A DNA stretch of 64,000 nt from Desulfovibrio sp. JC022. GTDB taxonomy: Bacteria; Desulfobacterota; Desulfovibrionia; Desulfovibrionales; Desulfovibrionaceae. The position numbers were made by a program, and so were the translations under genes. Below are positions 25,237-34,899 of this stretch, piece by piece (position 1 is the first letter of the stretch; every line of letters begins with the position of its first letter). The stretch spans positions 113,056-177,055 of the forward strand of contig NZ_VOPZ01000002.1 in NCBI RefSeq assembly GCF_010470665.1. Direction: 5' to 3'. The notes below the pieces were generated by a model, which ran no database searches, was not told the DNA's origin, and saw only the letters and a list, made by a program, of their open reading frames with translations.

Positions 25237-26853
25237 CTACCAAAGCTGCTTAATGCTGCTGCCGGGATAATAGAATTTCAAAATGTGATCGTACTTCTTG
25301 GTTTTACCAAGTTCCGCAGCTCCCCACTGCGAATAGCCAACACCATGACCCCAGCCACGGCCTTTAAATGTATAATAATCTCCTTTCTTGTCAATCTTCA
25401 AAAGAATATCAGGCAATTTCAATACACGCGAACTGCCCAGAGTGGTCCGGGTACGTAAATCACGGTAACCGGATTTATACTTAATACGAACCTTAACGAT
25501 CCTGCCGGACGGCCCCTTTTCAAGGGCCTTGATGGAACGGATTCCGGGCACGGAAATACCGATTTTCTTCAGCTTGGCTTCAATGTCTTTTCTACTGTAC
25601 TTCTTAGTCCATGACGCCATCTTACCCTTCAGACTGGCCGGATCTTTATGTGCCACAAGATAAGCCTTGCCAGCTCCAAAAATAGCCTTGGCATCGGCGG
25701 TAAAACCACCGCTGTTAGCAGTATATTGGGAAAGAATGGGCTTCTTCTTGTAAAGCATTACCTGACCGCGAGTCTGTTTGACCGCCTTATCGGTACGCTT
25801 ATCTTCGCGAGCCACGCCGCCATACATCTGGTCGTAAGTATCAGCATAGACGTCATAAAACAAATGAGTACGGTGCTTCTTCTGGTAATATGCATAGGTC
25901 CGCGCAGCCACGGCCTGAGCCTTCAAGGTTTCAGCGGGCCACGAGGCATATGACTCCGCAGGCACCACTGAACGCAGGTAATCTTCAATCTCTACCAGAT
26001 TAAGAATCAGAAGTTTGCCCTTGCGGATACTTACATCAATAATTCCACGCACCTTCTTGGTTTCAGAACCGTAACTGACCTTGAGCACACCACTGGATTT
26101 AAATTTGATTCTAGTTGCTGAAACCACCTTGCCGTCGAGGGTCAGCCTCTTGCCGGACATACCCACCTTATACTTACGCCCGCATCCAAGTTCATCAGTA
26201 CAGATCTTATCCTTGCCCGATCCGGTAGTAACCGTCATGGACTTCACTTTTCGACTCAAACAAACCCGAAGTGTCGGCTCCTTGCCGACCTTGGCAGGAA
26301 TTTTCTCATCCGGTTTTACTTCAGGTTTCTCATCGGGCTTTACTTCCGGTTTCTGCTTCTCTTTAGCCCGCATGGACGAGATCACCGCTTCAGCCTGATA
26401 TTTGAATTTACCAGTAGGGAAAAACCGCAAATACTGACGAAAGACAGAATTTGCCCGGTCGTACCTATCCATCTGGTAATAAAGAAATCCTAATCGATAG
26501 AGAGCTGTATCCGCATAATCAGGATAATTCCGCCCAACCATGCGATAAAGGTCAGCAGCCTTTTCCGGGGCATCCAGAAAAGTAGACAGCACCATGGCCT
26601 TGCCGAACATGGCATTTACCCTTGTCTTTGCCACCGGAGAATAGTCAACCGCGGTATCATACTGCTCAAGGGCCTCAAAATATTTACCGATATCAATCAG
26701 ATAGCTGGCGTAGTTTATATGCCATTGGGCCTGTGCCTGATCCTCCAGTTCAATGGGTGAATATTTGCGGGCTTGCGCGCCAGCCGGAATCAAGAGCATC
26801 AAGATCAGAACAGAAAGGGAAAGGCTCTGTATCATGTGGAATTTATTCTTCAT
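25237..26853 (-). CDS. SpoIID/LytB-domain protein with TPRs, 538 aa
   Basis: A signal peptide (residues 1-28, ending AQA-RK), TPR-like helices (about 40-165), a repeated Pro/Lys/Glu linker with KPEVKPDEKPEVKPDEK (about 173-189), then the SpoIID domain (about 195-535). The domain shows VVPAESYASWPAETLKAQAV, then ARTYAYYQ, YDQMYGG and the terminal GRGWGHGVGYSQWGA. SpoIID proteins cut the glycan strands of denuded peptidoglycan; in Gram-negatives they are little studied. It overlaps the preceding lipoprotein gene by 11 bases. Confidence 0.88.
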   Translation of the reverse strand: MKNKFHMIQSLSLSVLILMLLIPAGAQARKYSPIELEDQAQAQWHINYASYLIDIGKYFEALEQYDTAVDYSPVAKTRVNAMFGKAMVLSTFLDAPEKAADLYRMVGRNYPDYADTALYRLGFLYYQMDRYDRANSVFRQYLRFFPTGKFKYQAEAVISSMRAKEKQKPEVKPDEKPEVKPDEKIPAKVGKEPTLRVCLSRKVKSMTVTTGSGKDKICTDELGCGRKYKVGMSGKRLTLDGKVVSATRIKFKSSGVLKVSYGSETKKVRGIIDVSIRKGKLLILNLVEIEDYLRSVVPAESYASWPAETLKAQAVAARTYAYYQKKHRTHLFYDVYADTYDQMYGGVAREDKRTDKAVKQTRGQVMLYKKKPILSQYTANSGGFTADAKAIFGAGKAYLVAHKDPASLKGKMASWTKKYSRKDIEAKLKKIGISVPGIRSIKALEKGPSGRIVKVRIKYKSGYRDLRTRTTLGSSRVLKLPDILLKIDKKGDYYTFKGRGWGHGVGYSQWGAAELGKTKKYDHILKFYYPGSSIKQLW

Positions 26854-29233
26854 CTTTATTGTCCTTCACTTTTTCTTCGCTAGGTTTATCTTCACCTGTC
26901 TGGGCTGGAGCAGACTCTGACGGAACAGACAGATGATCAAGGTAATCCTTCATATAAAGCAAATTACTATCCGCCGGGCTGAGCAGCAGAGCCTTATCGA
27001 GTACCTGCCTTGCCTGCTTGATATCGCCCTTGTTCAGCAAATAGCGCACATTAAGCTGATGCAGCCGGACATCATACGGAAACTTTGAAATACCCTCATC
27101 CAGTATCTCGGAAAGGGCTACATCATCCCCGAGTGCCAGCAGGGTGTAGGAAAGATAAAGATAAATATCACGATCATCCTTCATCTTCACAGCCTGACTC
27201 AAAGCCTGATAGGCATCGCCATAGTGCTGACCGTGAAAAGCATTCACGCCCCGTTCCTTGAGTTCAGCAAACTTCTTCTCACGCAATTCCGGAGTGATCT
27301 CCCGGTCATCAACCAGAATAACCTTTCGTCCATGGGGATACGGGGCATCAAGAATTGATTTGACCAGAATATCGCCTTCAAGCTTCAATTTCTCAACTGA
27401 AGTGGAACCGAAATAGTTTTCGCTGACAACCAGCTTTACTGAAGAGATGATATTTCTCTCATTATCAAAAATATTGTTATCCTTGATTTCAACACTGCCG
27501 CCATTAAAATCAACACCCTGCGTGCAATTGGTAATACTGGATCGGACCACAGAACCGTTCCCGGCACTGAGTACCAATCCCTGACGCACACCGGAAATAC
27601 GCAAGCCCTTAAAATCATAATGGCCTGTCTTCATCACTGCCGCAGCATAATCACCGCCAGCAAATGACGATGAACGAATTTCAACATACCCTCCGACAGC
27701 AGTAACCGCCTTGCTGAATCCACTGAATTCACATTGAGAAAATAGTGCCTTACCACCGGAAAATACTTTTATCCCTTCAGTGGAATTGGATTCCAGCCGC
27801 ACAGGTCCGCTAATCTCTCCAACGGACTCAAGTTCTCCGAAAACATCAACCCGTCCTTTGCTATCAAAACGGATCTTTGTCCCGGACTGAATAGTAAATT
27901 TTGAACCTTCAGGAACTGTCACCGGAAAACCAATACGGTAATTACCCTTAACCAGAACCCCGGAGAGTTCACCAAAAAGCTCCCGCTCATCAAACTGGGG
28001 CATAACAACTTTAATAACCCCGTTCAAAGGTGATAGGTTCCCGGCCTTATCCTTAATACGCACACGGTAAAAAACCGAAGTCCCCTGCATCACATCAGGG
28101 TCGATAAATTCAGGTGTCCGGGTCTGGGCCACAGTTTCAAACTCACCCACCGGATCATTGCCCTTTTCAACCACAAATTCTTCAAGATCGGTAGCAGCAG
28201 GAACCTGCCAGTTAAGCTGCACGCCATCCCGTCCGGTCTGAGATTGAACAGTCTCCAAAACCGGAGGCAAGTCACCATCCACAGAAAGAAGTGAACCGGA
28301 CTCAATCCAGAGTCTGTCCACCCCGTTGGCCTTACGCATCTTGACCATCATAGGTTGATTGCTCGCTCTATCACCCTCGGCAACCACATAAAATCCTTCG
28401 TAAACGCCCTGCGAAGTCTGGGGTAAAGGTATGTTTTTCCTAAAATCCCCGATACTGAAGGAACACTTCAATCCCGGTTCGGCATCCACCCGCACAGCAA
28501 TCCTCTGCCCTACACCGAAAAGGAGGTTATCCACATTGGTATCAACAGCAATTACTTCCGGAAGTTTCGGTCCCTTGGGGCAATCAGGCAGCACTTGCGC
28601 CATGTTCCATGCCCAGTCATAAACAACCATACGCATCTGCCGCCTGATAGGATCGGAAAAGACTTCCTCCACAATGGTCCCGGCAAGACCGATCACCCCG
28701 GTGGGGACGGAAATCCTGCGCTTGGAAGCACTGTCCCGCCACTTACCGACCAGAGTTCCGGCAGCGTTATACATCATAACTTCCGCATCCAGCTGGAAGA
28801 GATCAAAAGCCAAAGCCTTGATCATATCCGCGCTATAAATATCTGTCTTAACTATGCCGTCCGCATTGAGGAGCTTGCATAGTTCCACATCACTCAGCTT
28901 GCGCCAGCCGTCATCGCGCCCCAATTCAGCAAGGGTATTGTCCACCACATCCTTCTGCAAAGGCATAAATCCCTTACCCGCCAGCTGGTTACTGATAGCC
29001 GCACGGGTTATGTCGGCCACAAAAAGGCGATCATCATCCAGAACCAGCACAGATTTATGCTCTGTGGAATTTTCAGCGTGCTGCACATATTCCGCCGGCA
29101 GAACCGCAATCTTATAAGGAATTGATTCTTCCTCGGTATACTGCACGGACTGCGTGGTTTTCTTGGCAAAACATCCACCAAGCATTAGTGCTGCCAAAAT
29201 CAAAATAGTAATGGAACTAAGCTTGTTCATCAT
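26843..29233 (-). CDS. Large outer-membrane lipoprotein with FN3-like, beta-helix and TPR parts, 796 aa
   Basis: A lipobox LMLGGC puts the lipidated Cys at residue 21. Residues about 40-240 form a TolB/CsgG-like region (IAVLPAEYVQ, later GIVKTDIYSADM). An FN3-like segment lies near 330-410 (GVQLNWQVPAATDLEEFVVE). A right-handed parallel beta-helix follows (about 425-610, with V-x-x-S-S-I-T-N-C-T-Q-G type turns). The C-terminal TPRs (about 655-770) end in an acidic tail. A modular surface or periplasm-facing scaffold seems likely. Second-last large gene of the cluster. Confidence 0.78.
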   Translation of the reverse strand: MMNKLSSITILILAALMLGGCFAKKTTQSVQYTEEESIPYKIAVLPAEYVQHAENSTEHKSVLVLDDDRLFVADITRAAISNQLAGKGFMPLQKDVVDNTLAELGRDDGWRKLSDVELCKLLNADGIVKTDIYSADMIKALAFDLFQLDAEVMMYNAAGTLVGKWRDSASKRRISVPTGVIGLAGTIVEEVFSDPIRRQMRMVVYDWAWNMAQVLPDCPKGPKLPEVIAVDTNVDNLLFGVGQRIAVRVDAEPGLKCSFSIGDFRKNIPLPQTSQGVYEGFYVVAEGDRASNQPMMVKMRKANGVDRLWIESGSLLSVDGDLPPVLETVQSQTGRDGVQLNWQVPAATDLEEFVVEKGNDPVGEFETVAQTRTPEFIDPDVMQGTSVFYRVRIKDKAGNLSPLNGVIKVVMPQFDERELFGELSGVLVKGNYRIGFPVTVPEGSKFTIQSGTKIRFDSKGRVDVFGELESVGEISGPVRLESNSTEGIKVFSGGKALFSQCEFSGFSKAVTAVGGYVEIRSSSFAGGDYAAAVMKTGHYDFKGLRISGVRQGLVLSAGNGSVVRSSITNCTQGVDFNGGSVEIKDNNIFDNERNIISSVKLVVSENYFGSTSVEKLKLEGDILVKSILDAPYPHGRKVILVDDREITPELREKKFAELKERGVNAFHGQHYGDAYQALSQAVKMKDDRDIYLYLSYTLLALGDDVALSEILDEGISKFPYDVRLHQLNVRYLLNKGDIKQARQVLDKALLLSPADSNLLYMKDYLDHLSVPSESAPAQTGEDKPSEEKVKDNKDEE

Positions 29234-29235
29234 GG

Positions 29236-31413
29236 CTATGACTTCAACTTTCTGTCTACGTTAAAAGAATTGACCGTACCAAGAACGGAACGGACCTTCC
29301 CCTCCAGTTGCAGGTGCTTATCAGCAAGGGAATATTCCCCCCCTCCCCAGGCCTGCAATTGCCGCCCACTAAGATTAAAAGAATTGATAAGCAGCTTTTT
29401 ACCACTCAAAGCCGCACGCAATCTGGCTGTGCTGAAATTCAACCCCTGTCCGCCTTCAGGGTTAAAAGAAACTGCATCCAGCAGATCAATGAAAAATCCC
29501 AGCCGGGGATCAAGATTGGCAAGGTTGAAAATATGCAGCCCGTCAATCTTTGCGGAAGCCTCTCCGCGTACTGAATCAGAAAGCTCTCCGGCATCACCGC
29601 CCTGCATGAAAAGATTAGCATTCAAATAAATTTTACCACGCAAGGAAACCGATAGGTCTTTAGCAAAACAAGCAATCAAGCTGGGCAGACTGGTCCCGCG
29701 CCCCTTCACATTACACTGGGCGGCCAACTGATCCTGTGCCAGCACCACATCGGCATTCAAATTGAGATGAAAAAGTTTTCCGCTGGCCTTGAGCAAGGCA
29801 CGGTCAGTACCGGATTGCAAATAAATAGCCACATCACTGAAAGGCCAGTCATTATAATAAAAACGACGAATTGAAGCCTTTCCGCTGAGACTGCGTCCCA
29901 ATAATGGGCCGAAATCAAATTTCTTTTTGCCCTCAGCCACTTCTGCTGAAGCATCACCCTCCTTTTGCTCCGGGCTGCGGATGCTCAAAGATTTCAACTG
30001 CGCTTCATAGCCGGATTTCTTTGTGCGGGGCACATTTAAAAAACCGGAAGCTGAAATACGTGTGTCCTTATGGCTCAACTGGGTATCAAACACAGTCCGC
30101 AAAGGATTTTTTTTTTCAGCCTCGCAAGTAATGATGTAATCAAAAAGGGAAAAATCAAGGAGTTCAGCCTTAAACCGGGCCTGCTTCAAATCAAAGGGGA
30201 AAGCCAAGGATGCCTGCGCGTTAAGACTTCCACCGGTTGCAGAGGCAACATTAAAACTGCGCACGGAAACAACAGGCTTGCCGTCCTTGAGCTCAACATC
30301 AGCATCAATCTCGGAAATACTCAGTTCCTGTTTCTTACCATCCAAAGATTCCAGCACCAGAACAAGATCCTTGGCAGTGACTGTCATCTTGCCGGAAAGC
30401 CCCCTGTTAGCCACACTGCCGGGAGGAGTGGAAAGAGCAACAGCTTTAAAAATCAAAGTTCCCTGCGGCTTAATGGACTTGAGTTTAGCAGACTCACACA
30501 GAGAACGGGTGGCATTGCGGCCCCGTTCACTCTTCTGGGCCATGGCGTAAAGTTCACCGGCATCGACCTGAGCCTCATCAAGAGATACTTGAAAAGTTCC
30601 ACCCTGCCCCATTTGCAGAGAAAGACCTTTGCCGCTGGTGGAATCAAGAACCAGCCCCCCAGCCTTCACATTCATGGTCCCGGCTGCACTGTCCACGCTG
30701 AAATCAAGATCAGTTGTCTGAAACTTCCCGGCCTCGGCAAGCTCGGGAATTGTAGAATTGGACATGTAACCGAATCCGGTCAGGAACCCCAGAAAGGATG
30801 CCGGATCAATGGAACATTCACTGGCCTGTAGGTTAAGCTTAAGCGGTGAAGTGGAAACCATATCCAGACGACCGGAAAATTTGAACCCCAACTCGGCAAT
30901 AGAAGCACTGCGCACATTAAAAGCAAAGCCGGAACTTTCCTTTTCCATGCTGGCGGAAACAGTAAGCGGCTCAGCTTTATAGCTGTTAGTCAGCTGCACT
31001 TTGCCGGAAACAACGTCTATTTTATCGGGAAAGATAGCGGGTAATTCAAGCACACCGGAAGCGGATCCCCCACCCTCACGGTGAGCAAGAGCTTTCACAT
31101 CCGGGTCCTGTAAAATCACATGACGGAGTTTGATTTCCCCGGTAAGCAGGCTGGGGATGTCGGGATAGATTTCCAGCTGCGGAATACGGACGGTATCCAT
31201 ACCGCTCTGGACGCGCAGGTTGGTAACCCGCAGGGAAGGAAGGGGGGAGTAATGGAATTCAATATCCTCCATCACCACCCCCATCTCGGTCATATCAGAG
31301 AGCAGCTTCTGTGCGGCATCCACAAAATGAACCCTGACCAGCACCATGGAACCGACCATAATCACGGCCGCAATAATTCCGCCAATTAGGAATCCTTTCT
31401 TGTGCATCACCAC
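29236..31413 (-). CDS. AsmA-family protein, 725 aa
   Basis: One N-terminal TM segment (about residues 6-28) precedes a long repetitive beta-rich periplasmic region. The C-terminal part contains RGEASAKIDGLHIFNLANLD and LNFSTARLRAALSGKKLLIN, typical of the AsmA C-terminal module. AsmA-like proteins form hydrophobic grooves that bridge the periplasm and help lipid or outer-membrane assembly. The start GTG at 31413 and an ATG at 31407 are both possible. It ends two bases before the beta-helix lipoprotein gene starts. Confidence 0.82.
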   Translation of the reverse strand: MVMHKKGFLIGGIIAAVIMVGSMVLVRVHFVDAAQKLLSDMTEMGVVMEDIEFHYSPLPSLRVTNLRVQSGMDTVRIPQLEIYPDIPSLLTGEIKLRHVILQDPDVKALAHREGGGSASGVLELPAIFPDKIDVVSGKVQLTNSYKAEPLTVSASMEKESSGFAFNVRSASIAELGFKFSGRLDMVSTSPLKLNLQASECSIDPASFLGFLTGFGYMSNSTIPELAEAGKFQTTDLDFSVDSAAGTMNVKAGGLVLDSTSGKGLSLQMGQGGTFQVSLDEAQVDAGELYAMAQKSERGRNATRSLCESAKLKSIKPQGTLIFKAVALSTPPGSVANRGLSGKMTVTAKDLVLVLESLDGKKQELSISEIDADVELKDGKPVVSVRSFNVASATGGSLNAQASLAFPFDLKQARFKAELLDFSLFDYIITCEAEKKNPLRTVFDTQLSHKDTRISASGFLNVPRTKKSGYEAQLKSLSIRSPEQKEGDASAEVAEGKKKFDFGPLLGRSLSGKASIRRFYYNDWPFSDVAIYLQSGTDRALLKASGKLFHLNLNADVVLAQDQLAAQCNVKGRGTSLPSLIACFAKDLSVSLRGKIYLNANLFMQGGDAGELSDSVRGEASAKIDGLHIFNLANLDPRLGFFIDLLDAVSFNPEGGQGLNFSTARLRAALSGKKLLINSFNLSGRQLQAWGGGEYSLADKHLQLEGKVRSVLGTVNSFNVDRKLKS

Positions 31414-31431
31414 AAAAACCGCCTTCTTTTA

Positions 31432-32418
31432 CTACTTAAGTACGAATACTACCCTTGCCTGTGCCAGCAGGTTATACTTCTGGTCAAAGGCAAATACGGT
31501 AGCAGCATCTTCAACGCTGACCACTGCGTCTGTTACATTCTGCACGGTCTTACCCTTAAGCACCATGGGAGACTTGCTGCCCCATGATTCGAGCAAAGCA
31601 CGAGCCTTTTGCAGATCAGTGGTATACCCGCCGCAGCCTCTTTCAATCAGAACCTGATTAAGAACCTTGGAAGGATCAAAGAGGACTTCATTCTTTTCGG
31701 TCAGGATACGGTTGACCAGCGCGGGCTTGAAGTCGAAATCACGCACGTCAACAATTATACCGTCAATGGGGGTAGCCACTGCTTCCTGAATCTTTTCAGA
31801 CGCAGGTTCGGTGGTCTGAACCGGAGGCTCTACCTTTTCAACCTTGGCAGGAACTTCTACCTTTTCAACTACTTCGCTAGGTGCTTCAACTTTGGCAATA
31901 ACCTCTTCCTTTTTATCCTCTACTTTCGGAGCGATGATTTCAGGAAGGGTTTCAGGCTTGAAAGCCGGAATCTCGCGAATCTTGAGTTCCTTGGGTTCCT
32001 TGAGAATTATTTCATCAAAGGCACTGTATACGGAATCATGACCATGCAGGTTCAAACGCAAGCAGACCCTTGCATAACCTTCGGTGCGGTCAAAAGATTC
32101 ACCGCAGGGAACAGCCCCGCGCAGAGTTCCATCAACAGTGGTGCGTACCCGTTCGCTGGCAAGCATTCCATCACGCACGGTAGTTTTACCACTAAGACGC
32201 AAACCCTGAAAGATTTCAAGCATCCTGCGCTGAGCGACAACTTCAGCAGCGCGTTTAGCACGATAACGGCTCTGCCCGGCTTCGGACTCGCCGATTACCT
32301 GAATGTATCCTTTCTGAAATACTTCATCCTGATTAACAACCTCGACAATCTTTTCCCCGGCAACAGCAGAGCCTGCAAAAAGCACTACCGCAGTCAGAGC
32401 GAGTAATAATTTTTTCAC
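31432..32418 (-). CDS. Exported LPP20-like protein with Pro/Glu/Lys/Val linker, 328 aa
   Basis: A signal peptide (about residues 1-20, ending AVA-GE) is followed by an LPP20/FlgO-like domain (GYIQVIGESEAGQSRYRAKR, then AAEVVAQRRMLEIFQGL). A low-complexity linker rich in VEKVEVPAKVE repeats follows (about 155-205). The C-terminal domain starts GIIVDVRDFDFKPALVNRIL. That last domain is similar to the C-terminal part of the 347-residue protein at 52132. The GTG at 32418 was chosen because GGAGG lies five bases upstream. Confidence 0.75.
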   Translation of the reverse strand: MKKLLLALTAVVLFAGSAVAGEKIVEVVNQDEVFQKGYIQVIGESEAGQSRYRAKRAAEVVAQRRMLEIFQGLRLSGKTTVRDGMLASERVRTTVDGTLRGAVPCGESFDRTEGYARVCLRLNLHGHDSVYSAFDEIILKEPKELKIREIPAFKPETLPEIIAPKVEDKKEEVIAKVEAPSEVVEKVEVPAKVEKVEPPVQTTEPASEKIQEAVATPIDGIIVDVRDFDFKPALVNRILTEKNEVLFDPSKVLNQVLIERGCGGYTTDLQKARALLESWGSKSPMVLKGKTVQNVTDAVVSVEDAATVFAFDQKYNLLAQARVVFVLK

Positions 32419-32432
32419 GTTATCCTCCACTG

Positions 32433-33638
32433 TTAATAAATATTCATAATGTTACGTAGACGCATCAGAGAAAGAATCAAATCCGCACCATCCATATTGG
32501 AATCAGGACGGAAAGCACCGGAAAGGTCGGTCTCCATCAAATTACGGTTAACCACGGTGACAATGGCGTTATACCATGCATCGGTAGATTCAACATCAGG
32601 ATAGAGTGATCTTTTCTGGCCCATATGCTGAGTGGACATAGCTTCGTCCCCGGTCAGCTTAATCAGCACATCTTCCAGTACAAAAGCCAGCTCCTTGCGA
32701 GTCATGGGCTTCTTGGGATGAAAGAGAAAAGCGCGGGTCTGCTCATCGTAAGTAGGCTCAAGCCCCCTGACCTTCCACTTAAGAACTGTCATAATTTCAG
32801 GCTCAAACATATGCCCGACAACATCGGCGGGAGTAAATTCAGCCTTCTTGTCATTTCCGGGAACGGGAATACGTCCGGCAAAAAGCCTGTCCAGATGGAG
32901 TTCATCAACCAGCAATGCAGCAACGTCAGCACGGTCAACTTCTTCCTTAACCGCAATCTTCTTGGCTACATCAGTCAGGGTGTAGTTACTCATGGCCCGC
33001 AGGATTTTCTGGGCGCGGTTATAGAGCGCGTTAGCCTTGTCATGCCACTTACCCGGAGAAGCGGAAAGCACATCGCCAAGGACATCCTCGGACTTACGGA
33101 ATTCTCCGCCCTTGAAATAGGCCTCGCCCATAAAGTAATGAACGGCCTCGGTCTGGCGATAGTAAGGAAGATCCTCTTCCACTACGTATTTGATCATCAG
33201 TTTGGCATCGGCGTAGAGGTCTTCAGCCCTCTGCAACCAGCCTCGAGTGGCGATATGGGTGTAAACCCGGATACCGGTTACATAAACGCTGAACTTCTGA
33301 GACCTGTCACGCCTTGCCTCACGCACGGCTTTATCAAACTGATCAATGGCCCGTTCGGCATCAACAGCACTGTATTCCTCATCGCTCTCACTCTCAGCAC
33401 GCATGGCGTAAACAAGAGCCTTACCGGCAATAGCAGGTGCATATTCGTCATCAAGGGCTACTGCCCGTTCAAAACGGACAAACGCCTTCTCAGGCATTCC
33501 CTGATCAATAAGTTCCATGCCCATCAGATAATGATGAGCCGGGTTGTCTTCTATGGACATGGGTTTTACTTTTTTTCCGCATCCCGCAAGGGAGAGAATC
33601 AAAAGCAGGCCCGTTAGAAATATTACATATCTTTTCAT
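32433..33638 (-). CDS. TPR/SLH-like lipoprotein, 401 aa
   Basis: Lipobox LSLAGC (Cys at residue 20). TPR-like helices span about 35-215 (HYLMGMELIDQGMPEKAFVR). From about 245 onward the sequence looks like S-layer-homology units: ADVAALLVDELHLD, then MTRKELAFVLEDVLIKL and finally YPDVESTDAWYNAIVTVVNR with FRPDSNMDGADLILSLMRL. SLH domains bind cell-wall or outer-membrane polysaccharide. AAGGAGG precedes the ATG. It may anchor a surface structure of this cluster. Confidence 0.78.
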   Translation of the reverse strand: MKRYVIFLTGLLLILSLAGCGKKVKPMSIEDNPAHHYLMGMELIDQGMPEKAFVRFERAVALDDEYAPAIAGKALVYAMRAESESDEEYSAVDAERAIDQFDKAVREARRDRSQKFSVYVTGIRVYTHIATRGWLQRAEDLYADAKLMIKYVVEEDLPYYRQTEAVHYFMGEAYFKGGEFRKSEDVLGDVLSASPGKWHDKANALYNRAQKILRAMSNYTLTDVAKKIAVKEEVDRADVAALLVDELHLDRLFAGRIPVPGNDKKAEFTPADVVGHMFEPEIMTVLKWKVRGLEPTYDEQTRAFLFHPKKPMTRKELAFVLEDVLIKLTGDEAMSTQHMGQKRSLYPDVESTDAWYNAIVTVVNRNLMETDLSGAFRPDSNMDGADLILSLMRLRNIMNIY

Positions 33639-33763
33639 CCGGTTATCCTCCTTGCAGCGGATGCGCTCCGCCTACAATCATGATTTACCTGCATGATACA
33701 TCAACATTTTATGCAGGCGAGGGGAAAAATTTTATAATTCACCCCCCGCCCGTTTATTTACAT

Positions 33764-34870
33764 TTAGAATCCTTCAGGATTCTGCCAACGGAATTTAAGA
33801 TTCCTGCCATCCATTTTGCTCTGAAACTTTTCCACGCCTACATTTTTAAGTGCAGTGGAAACCCGCTTAAGCAGGTTCTCAGAACGCAAAGTGGACCAGT
33901 AAACCACTTCCATATTCAAACCGTTCTGACGCTTAACTTCCTTACGCACAAAACCAGGCACATCCTCAAGGGCGGTGCCCACATGGGATAATTCGGGAAA
34001 GCCAAGGAAAGTCAAGGTGTAGCGAAAACCCTTACCGCGATCCAGTTCGGACTCCATACGCTCAAGCAATTCCCGGGCAATCCGTACTGAGGCCCAGTAC
34101 GCTTCCGGCTCGGCAGCTTCCACAGCCCGGCTGTAGACTTCAGCAGGTTTACCGGAAAGGCTCACGTACTTTTCAATAGGCCTGCGCACCTCACCGATTT
34201 TGAGACCGTCGGAGATTCTAACGCAGGTCAGATGCATGACCGGATTAGCGTCCCTTGGAAGCTCAAGCTCCACAGTGACAACATAATCCGCCTGAAGCAG
34301 CCTGTTAAACTTGTTAGCCTTTTTGAGGTTCATGGAACCTTCAATTTCACTGAACTTTGCGCGGGACATGGGCCAGTCGATCACCTCGAACTGAAATTTA
34401 TTCCCGAAAGTACGCGAAACAGCATGTACAAGCTCTTTCATGGATTGCGGAGGAACGGAATTAAATCCGGCCCCTGAACCGAAAATGAGCAGCCTCGGCA
34501 GGCCGGACATTTTTTGCAGGATGGCAAGGGTGGTGTAATCGGAATACATGAGCTTGCTGTCGACCACGGCATCAATAGTGATGCTGTATCCATCAGCAGT
34601 GGCTCCTTCCCTAAGCACCTTATAAGATGAGATATACCCTTTTGAATGGCTGGCAATCTCGTCACGAACCAACACTCCGGACTCCACAAGGGAATCAGAA
34701 GCTACGGCTGTGCCGATCTGCATTTCAACCGCAGTACGCAAAGCGGAATTAAGTGCCTGATGGCGGTCAATTCCCTCGCCGGTAGCTTCCACGGCAAACG
34801 CCGTGGAAGCAGCCAGCAATATTGCAAGCGAAATGGCAACCACCTGAGAGTACAGTTTAGCTAAGGACAT
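33764..34870 (-). CDS. Exported FlgT-like protein, 368 aa
   Basis: A signal peptide (residues 1-26, ending AFA-VE) is followed by ATGEGIDRHQALNSALRTAV and KGYISSYKVLREGATADGYS, the layout of the FlgT N-terminal and middle domains: a helix of the type xxA-x-x-x-A-x-R-x-A followed by beta strands. The later part carries RLLIFGSGAGFNSVPPQSMK and a second alpha/beta domain. FlgT itself belongs to the Vibrio flagellar H-ring. No flagellar genes are here, so the role must be in some other envelope assembly. It resembles the 319-residue protein at 51153 in domain plan. Confidence 0.7.
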   Translation of the reverse strand: MSLAKLYSQVVAISLAILLAASTAFAVEATGEGIDRHQALNSALRTAVEMQIGTAVASDSLVESGVLVRDEIASHSKGYISSYKVLREGATADGYSITIDAVVDSKLMYSDYTTLAILQKMSGLPRLLIFGSGAGFNSVPPQSMKELVHAVSRTFGNKFQFEVIDWPMSRAKFSEIEGSMNLKKANKFNRLLQADYVVTVELELPRDANPVMHLTCVRISDGLKIGEVRRPIEKYVSLSGKPAEVYSRAVEAAEPEAYWASVRIARELLERMESELDRGKGFRYTLTFLGFPELSHVGTALEDVPGFVRKEVKRQNGLNMEVVYWSTLRSENLLKRVSTALKNVGVEKFQSKMDGRNLKFRWQNPEGF

Positions 34871-34899
34871 ACAGACCTCATTTTTTTATGGCAGAGAGC

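Noticed and set aside
32625-33617. Long plus-strand frame of 330 codons
   Set aside because: Opposite the TPR/SLH lipoprotein gene, with no recognisable motif or start signal.
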